34,622 nt of DNA, from positions 1 to 34,622 of the forward strand of contig CANQVE010000025.1 of NCBI GenBank assembly GCA_947627205.1, read 5' to 3'. Shown here piece by piece: positions 1 through 8,245 of this stretch. The notes below the pieces were generated by a model that saw only the letters and a list, made by a program, of their open reading frames with translations, did no database searches and had not been told where the DNA came from. A program made the translations under genes and the position numbers. This stretch comes from an uncultured Clostridia bacterium. Its GTDB lineage: Bacteria; Bacillota; Clostridia; Oscillospirales; Ruminococcaceae. Numbering within the stretch: position 1 is the first letter of the stretch; the number at the start of each line of letters is the position of its first letter.

Positions 1-77
1 GTCACTTTATTGTGCTGTGCCAGAAGTACCGCAATTGAAAGTCCCACATATCCCGTACCGGCTATGGCTATGTTCAT
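1..77 (-). CDS. ugd: UDP-glucose 6-dehydrogenase, N-terminal fragment (cut by window edge)
   Basis: Only the first 25 codons are inside the window. They read MNIAIAGTGYVGLSIAVLLA, which is the N-terminal Rossmann fold (GxGYVGL) of the UDP-glucose/GDP-mannose dehydrogenase family. The start follows a GAGGAA ribosome site. The family oxidises UDP-glucose to UDP-glucuronate in the cytoplasm. The gene upstream in the same operon is a UDP-glucuronate 4-epimerase, which would use that product, so UDP-glucose is the likely substrate. A GDP-mannose or UDP-ManNAc dehydrogenase cannot be excluded from 25 residues. Confidence 0.8.
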   Translation of the reverse strand, partial: MNIAIAGTGYVGLSIAVLLAQHNKV

Positions 78-96
78 TTTAAATTCCTCATTTCAG

Positions 97-1137
97 TTAT
101 ACTTTATAAAAATCTTTGTACCACTGCGCAAATTTACGCAATCCCTCACGAAGCTTTATTTTCGGTGTAAAGCCGAAATCGCGCTCCAGCGCGGAAGAAT
201 CAGCGTATGTAACAGGCACATCTCCGGGCTGCATAGGTACAAGTTCCATATATTTTTCAATTTCAAAATCGTTTGGAAGAATTTCCGCGAGAATAAGTTC
301 TTCCGAAAGAATTTTTACAAATTCCAGAAGATCTTCAGGAGTTCCACCGCCGATATTATAAAGCTTATACGGCGGTATGGGCAGACCGTCCTCACCGTTT
401 TTCCTTTCGGGAGCTTTTTCCATTACACGGATAATTCCCTCAACAATGTCGTCTATGTAGGTGAAATCTCGCTTGCAGTTTCCGTAATTGAAGATCTTTA
501 TTTTTTCGCCTTTTACCAGCTTGTCCGTAAATCCAAAATACGCCATATCGGGACGTCCCGCAGGACCGTAGACTGTAAAGAAACGCAACCCTGTTGTGGG
601 AATGTTGTATAATTTACTGTAACAATGCGCCATAAGCTCGTCGCTTTTCTTTGTTGCCGCATACAGCGAAACGGGATTATCTACCATATCGTCTGTACTA
701 AACGGAATTTTTTTATTTCCGCCGTAAACGCTTGATGAACTTGCATAAACCAAATGTTCTACAGGATAATGACGACAGGCTTCAAGTATGTTATAAAATC
801 CGATAATATTTGAGTTTATATATGCGTCGGGATTTTCGATAGAATAACGAACTCCCGCTTGTGCCGCAAGATTTACAACAATGTCAAAATTATATTTTTT
901 AAAAATGTCGGAAATTAAATTTTTATCTGAAATATCTCCCTTGATAAATTCAAAATTATTGTATTTTTGAAGTTCATCAAGACGATATTCCTTTAAGCGA
1001 CCGTCGTAATAATCGTTCATATTATCAATGCCGACAATTTTGATATTGCTGTTTTCATTTAAAAGACGGCTGCACAAGTAATAACCTATAAACCCTGATG
1101 CTCCCGTAACAAAAATTTTTTTTGATAATAATTTCAT
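97..1137 (-). CDS. UDP-glucuronate 4-epimerase (NAD-dependent SDR)
   Basis: This 346-residue extended short-chain dehydrogenase has the NAD motif TGASGFIG at residues 11-18, YASSSSVYGG near 131 and the catalytic Y159-xxx-K163 in SLYAATKKSDE. The stretch LRFFTVYGPAGRPDMAYF is typical of UDP-glucuronate 4-epimerases (LpsL/Cap1J type) rather than GalE. It should interconvert UDP-glucuronate and UDP-galacturonate in the cytoplasm, supplying a uronic acid to the polysaccharide. It lies just upstream of the ugd fragment (19 bp between stop and start) and downstream of the broken acetyltransferase. Length is normal for the family. Substrate assignment rests on the motif and the ugd neighbour; a UDP-glucose epimerase is less likely. 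Confidence 0.85.
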   Translation of the reverse strand: MKLLSKKIFVTGASGFIGYYLCSRLLNENSNIKIVGIDNMNDYYDGRLKEYRLDELQKYNNFEFIKGDISDKNLISDIFKKYNFDIVVNLAAQAGVRYSIENPDAYINSNIIGFYNILEACRHYPVEHLVYASSSSVYGGNKKIPFSTDDMVDNPVSLYAATKKSDELMAHCYSKLYNIPTTGLRFFTVYGPAGRPDMAYFGFTDKLVKGEKIKIFNYGNCKRDFTYIDDIVEGIIRVMEKAPERKNGEDGLPIPPYKLYNIGGGTPEDLLEFVKILSEELILAEILPNDFEIEKYMELVPMQPGDVPVTYADSSALERDFGFTPKIKLREGLRKFAQWYKDFYKV

Positions 1138-1167
1138 ATTTATACCTTTCCACTTTTATTTTTCCTA

Positions 1168-1702
1168 TTACTGTTTAACGTCGATAGGTTTAATATGTTC
1201 AGTTCCCAAATCTCTATAGTACAAAACATTAGCGGGAACATCTTTATTTACAACCGTACCAGCGGCGATAACTGAATTATCCCCGATAGTTACGCCCTTT
1301 AAAATAATTACTCCCGAACCTATCCAGACATTTTTTCCGATAAATACTGGCTTTGTTATAAATTTCTCTCTGGTATTATCCGACTTATAATCATGGTCGT
1401 GATCGTATATCAATACGTCTTGTCCGATTAAACAGCCGTCTGATATTGTAATATGTTCTCTTACATTTATCATTGTTCCGAAATTTATAAAAACCTTTTT
1501 CCCGACATCAAGCACTCCGCTTTCGGAAACATTAAAAATAACATTTTTCCTTACGCCCAAGCCTTTTTCTATGTTTATCTTTGACTTGCGTGTCTTATAA
1601 ACAGAAAGTCCCCAAATATGGTTTCTGCCTATAGAAACGTTTACCCCCCCCCCGGAGTTTTAAGCCGATTTCTCTGAATATCGATAAAATTCTGTCTATC
1701 AT
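1168..1702 (-). pseudogene. Hexapeptide-repeat acetyltransferase, frameshifted at a G10 tract (possibly phase-variable)
   Basis: Translation would start at 1702 after an AGGAG site and run [17 protein letters not shown] into a run of ten G on the coding strand (plus positions 1644-1653). In the present sequence this frame stops after 36 residues. With nine G it stays open: the next residues become [12 protein letters not shown] and continue to the stop at 1168, about 178 residues. The C-terminal part shows left-handed beta-helix hexapeptides ([20 protein letters not shown]) and the HDHD segment of CysE/LacA/NodL-type O-acetyltransferases. An apparent TTG start at 1560 would lack the N-terminal part. 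The likely role is acetylation of a polysaccharide sugar. A sequencing error in the homopolymer is the main alternative. Confidence 0.75.
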
Positions 1703-1711
1703 ATTTTTCTC

Positions 1712-3103
1712 CTATTTTGACTTTAAAAAGTTTTTTATCATCTGTCTGTTTTTTACAAAGATAAATCCGACAAATCCGAGATTTATCGCTAAACACACCA
1801 AAATTAATATTTTGTTTTCAATTATGTATGAAACCCAAGAAAGAATATATATTGCTGCCTGCGGTATCATCAAGCCGATATTTGAATGTAAATCAAAGAA
1901 TTTTTTTACAGCAAACAATCTGTAGAAAAACAGCAATCCGAAAGAAACCAGTGTCGATACCGACGCGGCATATAATCCAAATCTGTTTATCATCAAAAGA
2001 TGAACTAAAACATTACATACTCCCGAAAGGAATGTAGTAAAACTTATTTCCTTTGTTTTTCCGTATGCTATATAAATGCTTCCGATAGTTGCCGCCAATC
2101 CCGAAAAGAACATTGCCAACAAAAGTATCGGCACATGAGCATATGCGTCATTGTAATTTTCATTTACCAAAAAGCCAAACATAAACGGCAATACATTTAT
2201 TATTCCTGTAATTCCGGCAAGATAAATCTGAAAGATAACGAGAAACATTTTGTTTATATATTTATTGCTGTCACTATCATTCATACTTCTTACAACATTT
2301 TCCGTCCATGCAAGATTAAAAACGCCAAAGAATGTATTTATTATATTCGACAGTTTGTTTGCAACAGCATAAATTCCGTTTAATGCAATACCGAGAAAAG
2401 ATACTATTATTATTCTGTCCGAAAAATTTATAGCCCAACTTGATATTTGATTAAACACCAAAGGAGCAGAATAATTCAGCAGGCTTCGACAAGCATTCTT
2501 ATCAAATTCCTTGAACGAAAAATATCTGTATATCTTTGTTCTAAAAAAAAGAAAAACCGCGCACACAAGCTGTGCAATTATTGACGATAAAATTACTCCT
2601 TTTACCTTAAACCCAATAACCGCCACAAAAAATATATTTAATGCGACGGCACTTGATGAACTCAAAAAAGTGCCTATTCCGTATCCTGCGTTATCACCCT
2701 GAGCTCTGCACAATTGAAGAAGATATGTAGAGATCATTATTGAAATATAATAAAAGAAAATCAATATAACGTAATTTAAGTGAACAATATTAGCAATAAC
2801 GAAATATATCAAGCTGACTACAGATGTAACTCCCAAAACCAATATCAATGATGTAGAAACATATTTTTTCTGTTCATCTTTTTTCGCAATTATAAAGAAC
2901 CTGAATAATCCCATTTCGAGCTGGAGCGTCAAAAACGGTATTACTATCATGCTCAGCGACGAATATATGTCTATTTCTCCGTATTCCGCCTCTGAAAGCA
3001 AAGCAGTATACATAGGCAGCAGAAAAAAATTTACAACTTGCGTTGATACTTTCGCCGCCATAAGTATAAGTGTTGCTTTTATCAATTCTTTTTCTTTTCG
3101 CAT
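1712..3103 (-). CDS. Polysaccharide flippase, Wzx-like (MOP superfamily)
   Basis: This is a 463-residue, very hydrophobic protein with about 12-14 predicted membrane segments. The N-terminal pattern (KATLILMAAKVSTQVVNFFL, then TALLSEAEYGEIDIYSS) is typical of PF01943-type polysaccharide exporters. It should flip undecaprenyl-linked repeat units across the membrane for polymerisation by the adjacent Wzy-like protein. Its start overlaps the end of the polymerase gene by 22 bp, which suggests translational coupling. Its stop lies about 10 bp before the start of the frameshifted acetyltransferase. AT-rich composition matches the neighbouring glycosyltransferases. Substrate specificity cannot be read from sequence. 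Confidence 0.85.
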   Translation of the reverse strand: MRKEKELIKATLILMAAKVSTQVVNFFLLPMYTALLSEAEYGEIDIYSSLSMIVIPFLTLQLEMGLFRFFIIAKKDEQKKYVSTSLILVLGVTSVVSLIYFVIANIVHLNYVILIFFYYISIMISTYLLQLCRAQGDNAGYGIGTFLSSSSAVALNIFFVAVIGFKVKGVILSSIIAQLVCAVFLFFRTKIYRYFSFKEFDKNACRSLLNYSAPLVFNQISSWAINFSDRIIIVSFLGIALNGIYAVANKLSNIINTFFGVFNLAWTENVVRSMNDSDSNKYINKMFLVIFQIYLAGITGIINVLPFMFGFLVNENYNDAYAHVPILLLAMFFSGLAATIGSIYIAYGKTKEISFTTFLSGVCNVLVHLLMINRFGLYAASVSTLVSFGLLFFYRLFAVKKFFDLHSNIGLMIPQAAIYILSWVSYIIENKILILVCLAINLGFVGFIFVKNRQMIKNFLKSK

Positions 3104-4278
3104 TCTTCGTCCTTAAATAAATCTGTATTAAGTATATTCATCATCATTAACATTGCATATAATCCAATATAAAAAGGATTTTGTTCAAAAAAATATGCAA
3201 TTAAATATGCTGCTGTCATACAACCAGCAATATAAGACGATTTATCACTGCTTTTCCTAAGTTTGGTAAATGAATAAATTACCAAAACTAAATATATTAT
3301 CAACGATGGAACTCCGCCAAATAATGCAATTTGAAGGAAATTATTATGTGAAGATCTTTTTTGAATTCCAAATCCACTTGACAAATTAGCATCCAGTGTT
3401 CCATGTCCTATAAAAGGATGCTTTGTAATTTCTGAAATAGCATTACTCCAAATTACTCCTCTTTCTACAAAGCTTGAATCCTCGTGAAAATAATTATAAA
3501 CAAAACCTTGAAATAGATCACTTTGCCAACCCTTAAATCCAATCAACCACAAGGCAAAAATTAAAAAAACGGATAACAAAAACTTCCAATGTTTTAAGAT
3601 TTTCTTTATTCCATTTCCAATCGACAACAAACATACTGCAAAACATCCAAGCAAAATTACAAGTCCGTTTGTTGTTCCTCCAATAAACATCGACCATATT
3701 AAAGACAAAACATAAATTATAGAACCCCATGTTACATGTCTTGTTCTGTAATAATCCTCAATTAAAAAAACACCAAATGAAAAAATATAAAAAAGAAAAA
3801 ATGAATTTGCATTAGCACACAAATAATACGGCTGCCAACTTTCTACTGGATTATAATATATGCCATAAGGAAGCATAAGCTGAGAAATCAAATTTCCTGT
3901 CGTAACCAAAACACAATATACCTTTGTGCCTATTAAATATTCATGAAAAGACTTAGTGCTTAACTTCATAATTAAAATATATGAAAGTATCGGCAACGAT
4001 TGTGATATAACTGGGCTAAAATCTACATTCACAAAAATATTTTGAATATTAATTAATACCAGAAACGCAATCAATAATAATTCAAAAGATGAAATTTTAA
4101 TATTTCTTTTAATAATTATTTTACAGAATAATAGTACAACGATTATTATTGGTGCGATTTTTAATATTTCATTTAATGTATCCAATGCCGGCCATACTTT
4201 TATAATTAACGGCGGAAAAAAAATAAAACTGATGAAAAAATATTTTATTATAGTAAAATGTTTTCTTTTGATAATCAT
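3082..4278 (-). CDS. O-antigen polymerase/ligase family membrane protein (Wzy-like)
   Basis: This 398-residue polytopic protein has around 11-12 hydrophobic segments. The signature is the C-terminal periphery loop GHGTLDANLSSGFG followed by SSHNNFLQIALFGGVPSLII, which matches the O-antigen ligase/Wzy_C family (PF04932), where the H-N-x-x-L motif is characteristic. In a Gram-positive capsule or exopolysaccharide locus it is best read as the Wzy polymerase joining repeat units outside the membrane. It lies between a GT4 gene (12 bp upstream) and the flippase (22 bp overlap), the normal Wzx/Wzy arrangement. It is strongly AT-rich. These proteins diverge quickly, so the family is clear but the linkage formed is not. 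Confidence 0.82.
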   Translation of the reverse strand: MIIKRKHFTIIKYFFISFIFFPPLIIKVWPALDTLNEILKIAPIIIVVLLFCKIIIKRNIKISSFELLLIAFLVLINIQNIFVNVDFSPVISQSLPILSYILIMKLSTKSFHEYLIGTKVYCVLVTTGNLISQLMLPYGIYYNPVESWQPYYLCANANSFFLFYIFSFGVFLIEDYYRTRHVTWGSIIYVLSLIWSMFIGGTTNGLVILLGCFAVCLLSIGNGIKKILKHWKFLLSVFLIFALWLIGFKGWQSDLFQGFVYNYFHEDSSFVERGVIWSNAISEITKHPFIGHGTLDANLSSGFGIQKRSSHNNFLQIALFGGVPSLIIYLVLVIYSFTKLRKSSDKSSYIAGCMTAAYLIAYFFEQNPFYIGLYAMLMMMNILNTDLFKDEECEKKKN

Positions 4279-4290
4279 TCTATTACATCC

Positions 4291-5460
4291 CTAATTTTCA
4301 TCACAATTTAAAATAATGGAGCAAATCTTTTTCAAATCATCAGATTGCCGATTTAATATTTTGTTGAACTGTATTAAAACTTTATTCTTGTCAATTTGTT
4401 GATCTACAGCCCACAATATCCTATTTTGTATTTCTCCTAAATCATACGGATTGACATAATATACCGCATCGCCGCACACCTCAGGCAGAGAACAAACAGC
4501 CGAAACAATACAAGTCTTACCATATCTCATTGCTTCAATTGGAGGATAACCAAAGCCTTCGTTCAAAGTGGGATAGAGAAAAACTGAACAATTATAATAT
4601 AGAGAATTTAATTCTTCATCATCTATATATCCTTTTATGTCAAAGCGCTCTTTATTTTTTATCTCTTTTTGAATTTCCGAGCTAAGTCCACCGACAATTA
4701 CCGTCTTTATCCCGTTTAAATGCCCTCTGGAATAAAGAGAGTCTATCGCCTTTATTCCACGATAAGCGTTCTTTATCCACCTGTCTCCGCCTAAAAGCAA
4801 TATGTATTTTTCATCCTCAGGCTTTTCGACCGCTTTGGCATTGCTGTATTTAAACGGAGAATAACACACTTCAATAGTACTATTATTCAAAAAAGGATAG
4901 TATGAAAACAAAGAATATTCCGTATGATTTGAAACGCATACTAGCTTGTCAAAACATCTTATACAGCTTTCATAATTTTCAATTGCTTTTCTTCGACTAC
5001 GTTCATAACCCAAAAAGGTATTTTTGAGCAAATTCCGCAGACGTTCCTTTGCTCTTTTTGAGAATGTATTGGCGTACTTATACTCAAATATATCGTGAGG
5101 ACACTCTGCACCACGCATTCCATGAAATGTACCTATCTTATAAACATTATCCGGAAAATATTCTTTGCGATAATCATATGCCATTCCCGAATAAAATACA
5201 TCGAAGTGTTCTTTTTCAAAGATACTGCATATTTCCGTTATAGACTTAATATCATAGCTTCTAATGTTATATGTCTTGATTAGGTCCAACAGCCATTCAT
5301 CCAAAAACGCATTATAATTATAAAATGCCACAATTTCAACATTATTGGGCTTCGTCATTACAAGCTCTTGAAAAACTCTTTTCATATATTCTCCGCCGCC
5401 GTGGAATTTGGACGTTCCTTGCGGTTGGCTTAGAAGAAGATCAAATAGTATTTTCTTCAT
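4291..5460 (-). CDS. Glycosyltransferase, GT4 family
   Basis: This 389-residue protein ends in a GT-B fold donor domain: LLGGDRWIKNAYRGIKAI, VFLYPTLNEGFGYPPIEAMRYG (the E-x7-E motif of GT4 enzymes) and SSLPEV-like SAVCSLPEVCGDAVYYV. The N-terminal half begins with MKKILFDLLLSQPQGTSKFHGGG and carries the acceptor fold. It should transfer a sugar from a nucleotide donor to the lipid-linked repeat unit on the cytoplasmic face. Its start overlaps the stop of the upstream GT4 gene (5457) in an ATGA arrangement, indicating coupling. The donor may be GDP-mannose, given manC/manA in the operon, but that is inference. Confidence 0.85.
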   Translation of the reverse strand: MKKILFDLLLSQPQGTSKFHGGGEYMKRVFQELVMTKPNNVEIVAFYNYNAFLDEWLLDLIKTYNIRSYDIKSITEICSIFEKEHFDVFYSGMAYDYRKEYFPDNVYKIGTFHGMRGAECPHDIFEYKYANTFSKRAKERLRNLLKNTFLGYERSRRKAIENYESCIRCFDKLVCVSNHTEYSLFSYYPFLNNSTIEVCYSPFKYSNAKAVEKPEDEKYILLLGGDRWIKNAYRGIKAIDSLYSRGHLNGIKTVIVGGLSSEIQKEIKNKERFDIKGYIDDEELNSLYYNCSVFLYPTLNEGFGYPPIEAMRYGKTCIVSAVCSLPEVCGDAVYYVNPYDLGEIQNRILWAVDQQIDKNKVLIQFNKILNRQSDDLKKICSIILNCDEN

Positions 5461-6536
5461 TTTTCACCTTGCCTTAAAAGATTCACATAAGAATCAACCA
5501 TTTTAGATACAGAATGTTCAGAAACTACATATTGGTAGTTTTCATTTAATATCCTGATTTTATCTTCATCTGACAATTGATTCCAAGATTCTATAACACC
5601 TAATAATTGTCTTTCGTCATTAGGATCAAACGAAAAGGTCCTTAGGTTTTTGGTAAAAGTATTCATTTCAATAGAACTTACAAATATAGGAATACCTCTG
5701 AGGAAGCATTCCAATATTACATTAGACGTTCCTTCTTCTAAAGAAGGAAGTATTACTGCATCTATATTTTTATATAGTTTTTCTGAATTGTCACAATATC
5801 CTAAAAAGTCAACTTTTTCTGACAAATGATTATCATTAACATAATTAGTTAGCTCTTCTATGTAATTTTCATCTTCGGAAACACCGGCAAATTTAACTCT
5901 TTTTTCTGATGAATTATCTAAAAAAAGCATTTTTAAAGCTAATAATTGGTTTTTTACACGAGAAATTCGTGCCGGGATTAAAAAGATATTAGCTTTGCCA
6001 AGATGTGGTTTAAAATTATGCCTATCAATTATTCCGTTTTTTATTAGATTAACTTTTAAGTTTGCTTTGGTTTCAAGTGTTTTTGCTGCATATGATGAAT
6101 TTGTGCTAATACAATCGACCATTTTTATAAATGACAGCCATCGTTTGTTTTGGATTAGACCTTCTCCTGAATTTCTTTCGGAATAAATTACAAAAAGTTT
6201 ATGTAATTTTAAGTAAGGGATTAGATTAACTCCAAAAGAATCATATACAATCACGGAAGAAGGATGATATTTTTTTATAGCCTTTGTTATCAAATGACAC
6301 AATTTGATTATTCTCTTTAATTTTCCGCTCTTTTCTAAAACTTGTACTTGAAAAAATAATGTCTTATTATTTTCAGCAATATATTGTCTTTCTATGTCAC
6401 CATAATCACTTTCACGACTATAAGAATGACTTATACAAACAATTATATCTTCTTTGAGTTCAGAAATTAAGTATCTGAACTGTTTTTCTGCCCCTCCCCA
6501 GAACAACTCAGGCATAATTATCAGTGTTCTGTTCAT
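5457..6536 (-). CDS. Glycosyltransferase, GT4 family
   Basis: This 359-residue GT-B glycosyltransferase opens with MNRTLIIMPELFWGGAEKQF, the GGAE-type N-terminal motif of GT4 enzymes, and has the donor-site motif LPSLEEGTSNVILECFLRG (E-x7-E). I chose ATG 6536 over a TTG four codons upstream because the TTG sits inside the GGAGG ribosome site that serves ATG 6536. It overlaps the downstream GT4 gene by 4 bp. It is one of five GT4 genes in the operon, which suggests a repeat unit of about five to six sugars. It is AT-rich like its neighbours. Donor and acceptor are unknown. Confidence 0.85.
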   Translation of the reverse strand: MNRTLIIMPELFWGGAEKQFRYLISELKEDIIVCISHSYSRESDYGDIERQYIAENNKTLFFQVQVLEKSGKLKRIIKLCHLITKAIKKYHPSSVIVYDSFGVNLIPYLKLHKLFVIYSERNSGEGLIQNKRWLSFIKMVDCISTNSSYAAKTLETKANLKVNLIKNGIIDRHNFKPHLGKANIFLIPARISRVKNQLLALKMLFLDNSSEKRVKFAGVSEDENYIEELTNYVNDNHLSEKVDFLGYCDNSEKLYKNIDAVILPSLEEGTSNVILECFLRGIPIFVSSIEMNTFTKNLRTFSFDPNDERQLLGVIESWNQLSDEDKIRILNENYQYVVSEHSVSKMVDSYVNLLRQGEK

Positions 6537-6580
6537 TTTTACCTCCAATACGCTTTAATTGTTTTAGCAGATAATGTCTT

Positions 6581-7660
6581 TTACAAATATTTTTTTAATA
6601 CATCCCACATTTTTTCAGCACTTTTTTCCCAACTATATTTTTTTAGCACATCACTATTGTCTTTTATTTCTTTGGACATAATCTCGTCCATATCAATATG
6701 ATCATAGTCTAACGGATCTATGTACCACACTGAATCCCCATATATTTCAGGCAATGCAGGGGCAGTAGACAAAATACATTTTGTTCCGCAGCTCATTGCT
6801 TCCATGGGAGGTATCCCAAATCCTTCGCATAAAGAAGGCTGTATAAATGCTTTACATTTTATCATCAGTGCTTTAATCTCTTCGTCAGTTAAATACCCTG
6901 TGAAAATGATATTACTTGTTACTTCATCTTCAGTAAAAGGCTCTGTTCCACTAAACTTTTTTTCTCCGGTCACAACAAATGTACTCTGCATATTTTGTTT
7001 AGCTGCTTCGACAATCCATTTTATATTTTTATGATAGAATCTGCTTCCAAGTGCAAAGAAATATTGTTTGCCTGAAAGATTTAATCTTTCTATAACAGCT
7101 AATTCTGGTTTAATACAATCATAGTGTTGCCAACTGTTTGGTATTACATTTATTGCCTTGTCATTTAATCTATATAAATAAATCAAATCTTCTTTTGAAG
7201 AATTGCTCACAGTAATTATCTCTTTTGCTTTTTTTAAATTACATTTAACTCGATATAAATATAGTTTTCTGATTATTTTTCGTTTTATGGAATCTGCATT
7301 TTGCGGAAAACGTTCCTGAATACAATCATGGATCGCAACAATGTCACAGCCACGAAACGGCAAAGACAAAGTCAAATCTACAGAAATGCCTTTTTTCTTA
7401 ACCACATAACCGGCAAAACCATATAGTTCCCACATAAACATTGACATTTTTGAATCACAACTTTTTTGATATAATTCTATTACTATATTATTAAAATGAA
7501 GGGTGCCCTCTTTGCCTTTTGGAATCACCACATAAACTGAATCAGGGGGAACAATTTTATCGAGCTCTTTCAGTATTTCTAACGAATACCTATGAATTCC
7601 AAAAATCTTTTCCTGTACCAAAGAAAAACCGTTGAAATAAATTTTATTCGTGTAAATCAT
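6581..7660 (-). CDS. Glycosyltransferase, GT4 family (mannosyltransferase-like)
   Basis: This 359-residue protein has the N-terminal pattern YFNGFSLVQEKIFGIHRYSLEIL and internal VAIHDCIQERFPQNA, followed by the donor domain FALGSRFYHKNIKWIVEAA and FIQPSLCEGFGIPPMEAMSCG (E-x7-E). This layout matches GT4 enzymes often annotated as mannosyltransferase B-like, which would fit the GDP-mannose genes of the operon. It should act on the lipid-linked intermediate at the cytoplasmic face. It starts 20 bp after the acetyltransferase stop and ends 44 bp before the next start. The mannose assignment is inference from context. Confidence 0.83.
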   Translation of the reverse strand: MIYTNKIYFNGFSLVQEKIFGIHRYSLEILKELDKIVPPDSVYVVIPKGKEGTLHFNNIVIELYQKSCDSKMSMFMWELYGFAGYVVKKKGISVDLTLSLPFRGCDIVAIHDCIQERFPQNADSIKRKIIRKLYLYRVKCNLKKAKEIITVSNSSKEDLIYLYRLNDKAINVIPNSWQHYDCIKPELAVIERLNLSGKQYFFALGSRFYHKNIKWIVEAAKQNMQSTFVVTGEKKFSGTEPFTEDEVTSNIIFTGYLTDEEIKALMIKCKAFIQPSLCEGFGIPPMEAMSCGTKCILSTAPALPEIYGDSVWYIDPLDYDHIDMDEIMSKEIKDNSDVLKKYSWEKSAEKMWDVLKKYL

Positions 7661-7680
7661 CTCTTCCTTATTTCATATAA

Positions 7681-8241
7681 TTAGAACAGTGGCGGCGACA
7701 CCTCGCCAATAAAGTCCGGCTCTGTAATTCTATTCTTAATTATCTTAGCTGGCACACCGCCCACTACAGACATTGCCGGTACATCTTTTGTGACCACCGC
7801 GCCCGCACATACTACAGCGCCGCGTCCTATAGTTACTCCTTGAAGAATAGTTGCACCTGTACAAACCCATGCATAATCTTCAATTACTATAGGTTTAAAT
7901 ACAGCTGTAAAATTATTATCCTCTATATCATGACTGCCTGTTATTAATTTCGAATTACCGGCAACCGTTACATTATTTCCAACAGATACACCCCCCCGAC
8001 CATCTACAAGACAATGAGCTCCTATTGAGCTTCCTTTGCCGATATGTATACCCATTGGCCATAAAACGTCTGCAGTCCTAAAAATAACACTGTTGCTTGC
8101 GATCTCAGTTCCACACAGTCTGTAGAAGAAACGTCGAAAATGTCTACTGGGAACATGGGAAATGCTCATATTCAGTAACAAACCAATTGAATTAAAAAAT
8201 TTTCTTTTTAACCCTTTTGGAACATCATTTATTGTAATCAT
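7681..8241 (-). CDS. Hexapeptide acetyltransferase (WcaF/Maa-like)
   Basis: This 186-residue left-handed beta-helix acyltransferase has imperfect hexapeptides from about residue 55 (IGKGSSIGAHCLVDGRGGVSVGNNVTVAGN), a catalytic-type histidine in GSHDIEDNNF and the C-terminal GAVVTKDVPAMSVVGGVPAK typical of the maltose/galactoside/colanic acid acetyltransferase family. It is likely to O-acetylate a sugar using acetyl-CoA. Codons for GRGGV contain a run of seven G on the coding strand (plus positions 7991-7997). The gene is intact at this length. It lies 4 bp downstream of the GT4 gene at 8246, so it is in the same transcript. Confidence 0.85.
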   Translation of the reverse strand: MITINDVPKGLKRKFFNSIGLLLNMSISHVPSRHFRRFFYRLCGTEIASNSVIFRTADVLWPMGIHIGKGSSIGAHCLVDGRGGVSVGNNVTVAGNSKLITGSHDIEDNNFTAVFKPIVIEDYAWVCTGATILQGVTIGRGAVVCAGAVVTKDVPAMSVVGGVPAKIIKNRITEPDFIGEVSPPLF

Positions 8242-8245
8242 TTAA

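Noticed and set aside
10-612. 200-codon open frame on the plus strand
   Set aside because: It lies opposite the epimerase and ugd genes, has no ribosome site and reads as low-complexity basic sequence. It is a shadow of the minus-strand genes.
1168-1560. Intact 130-residue acetyltransferase from a TTG start at 1560
   Set aside because: There is no ribosome site before the TTG. The upstream frame carries family-like sequence back to a well-placed ATG at 1702, so the gene is better read as frameshifted.
6537-6548. TTG start four codons upstream for the GT4 gene ending at 5457
   Set aside because: The TTG is part of the GGAGG ribosome site for the ATG at 6536, so it cannot be the start.
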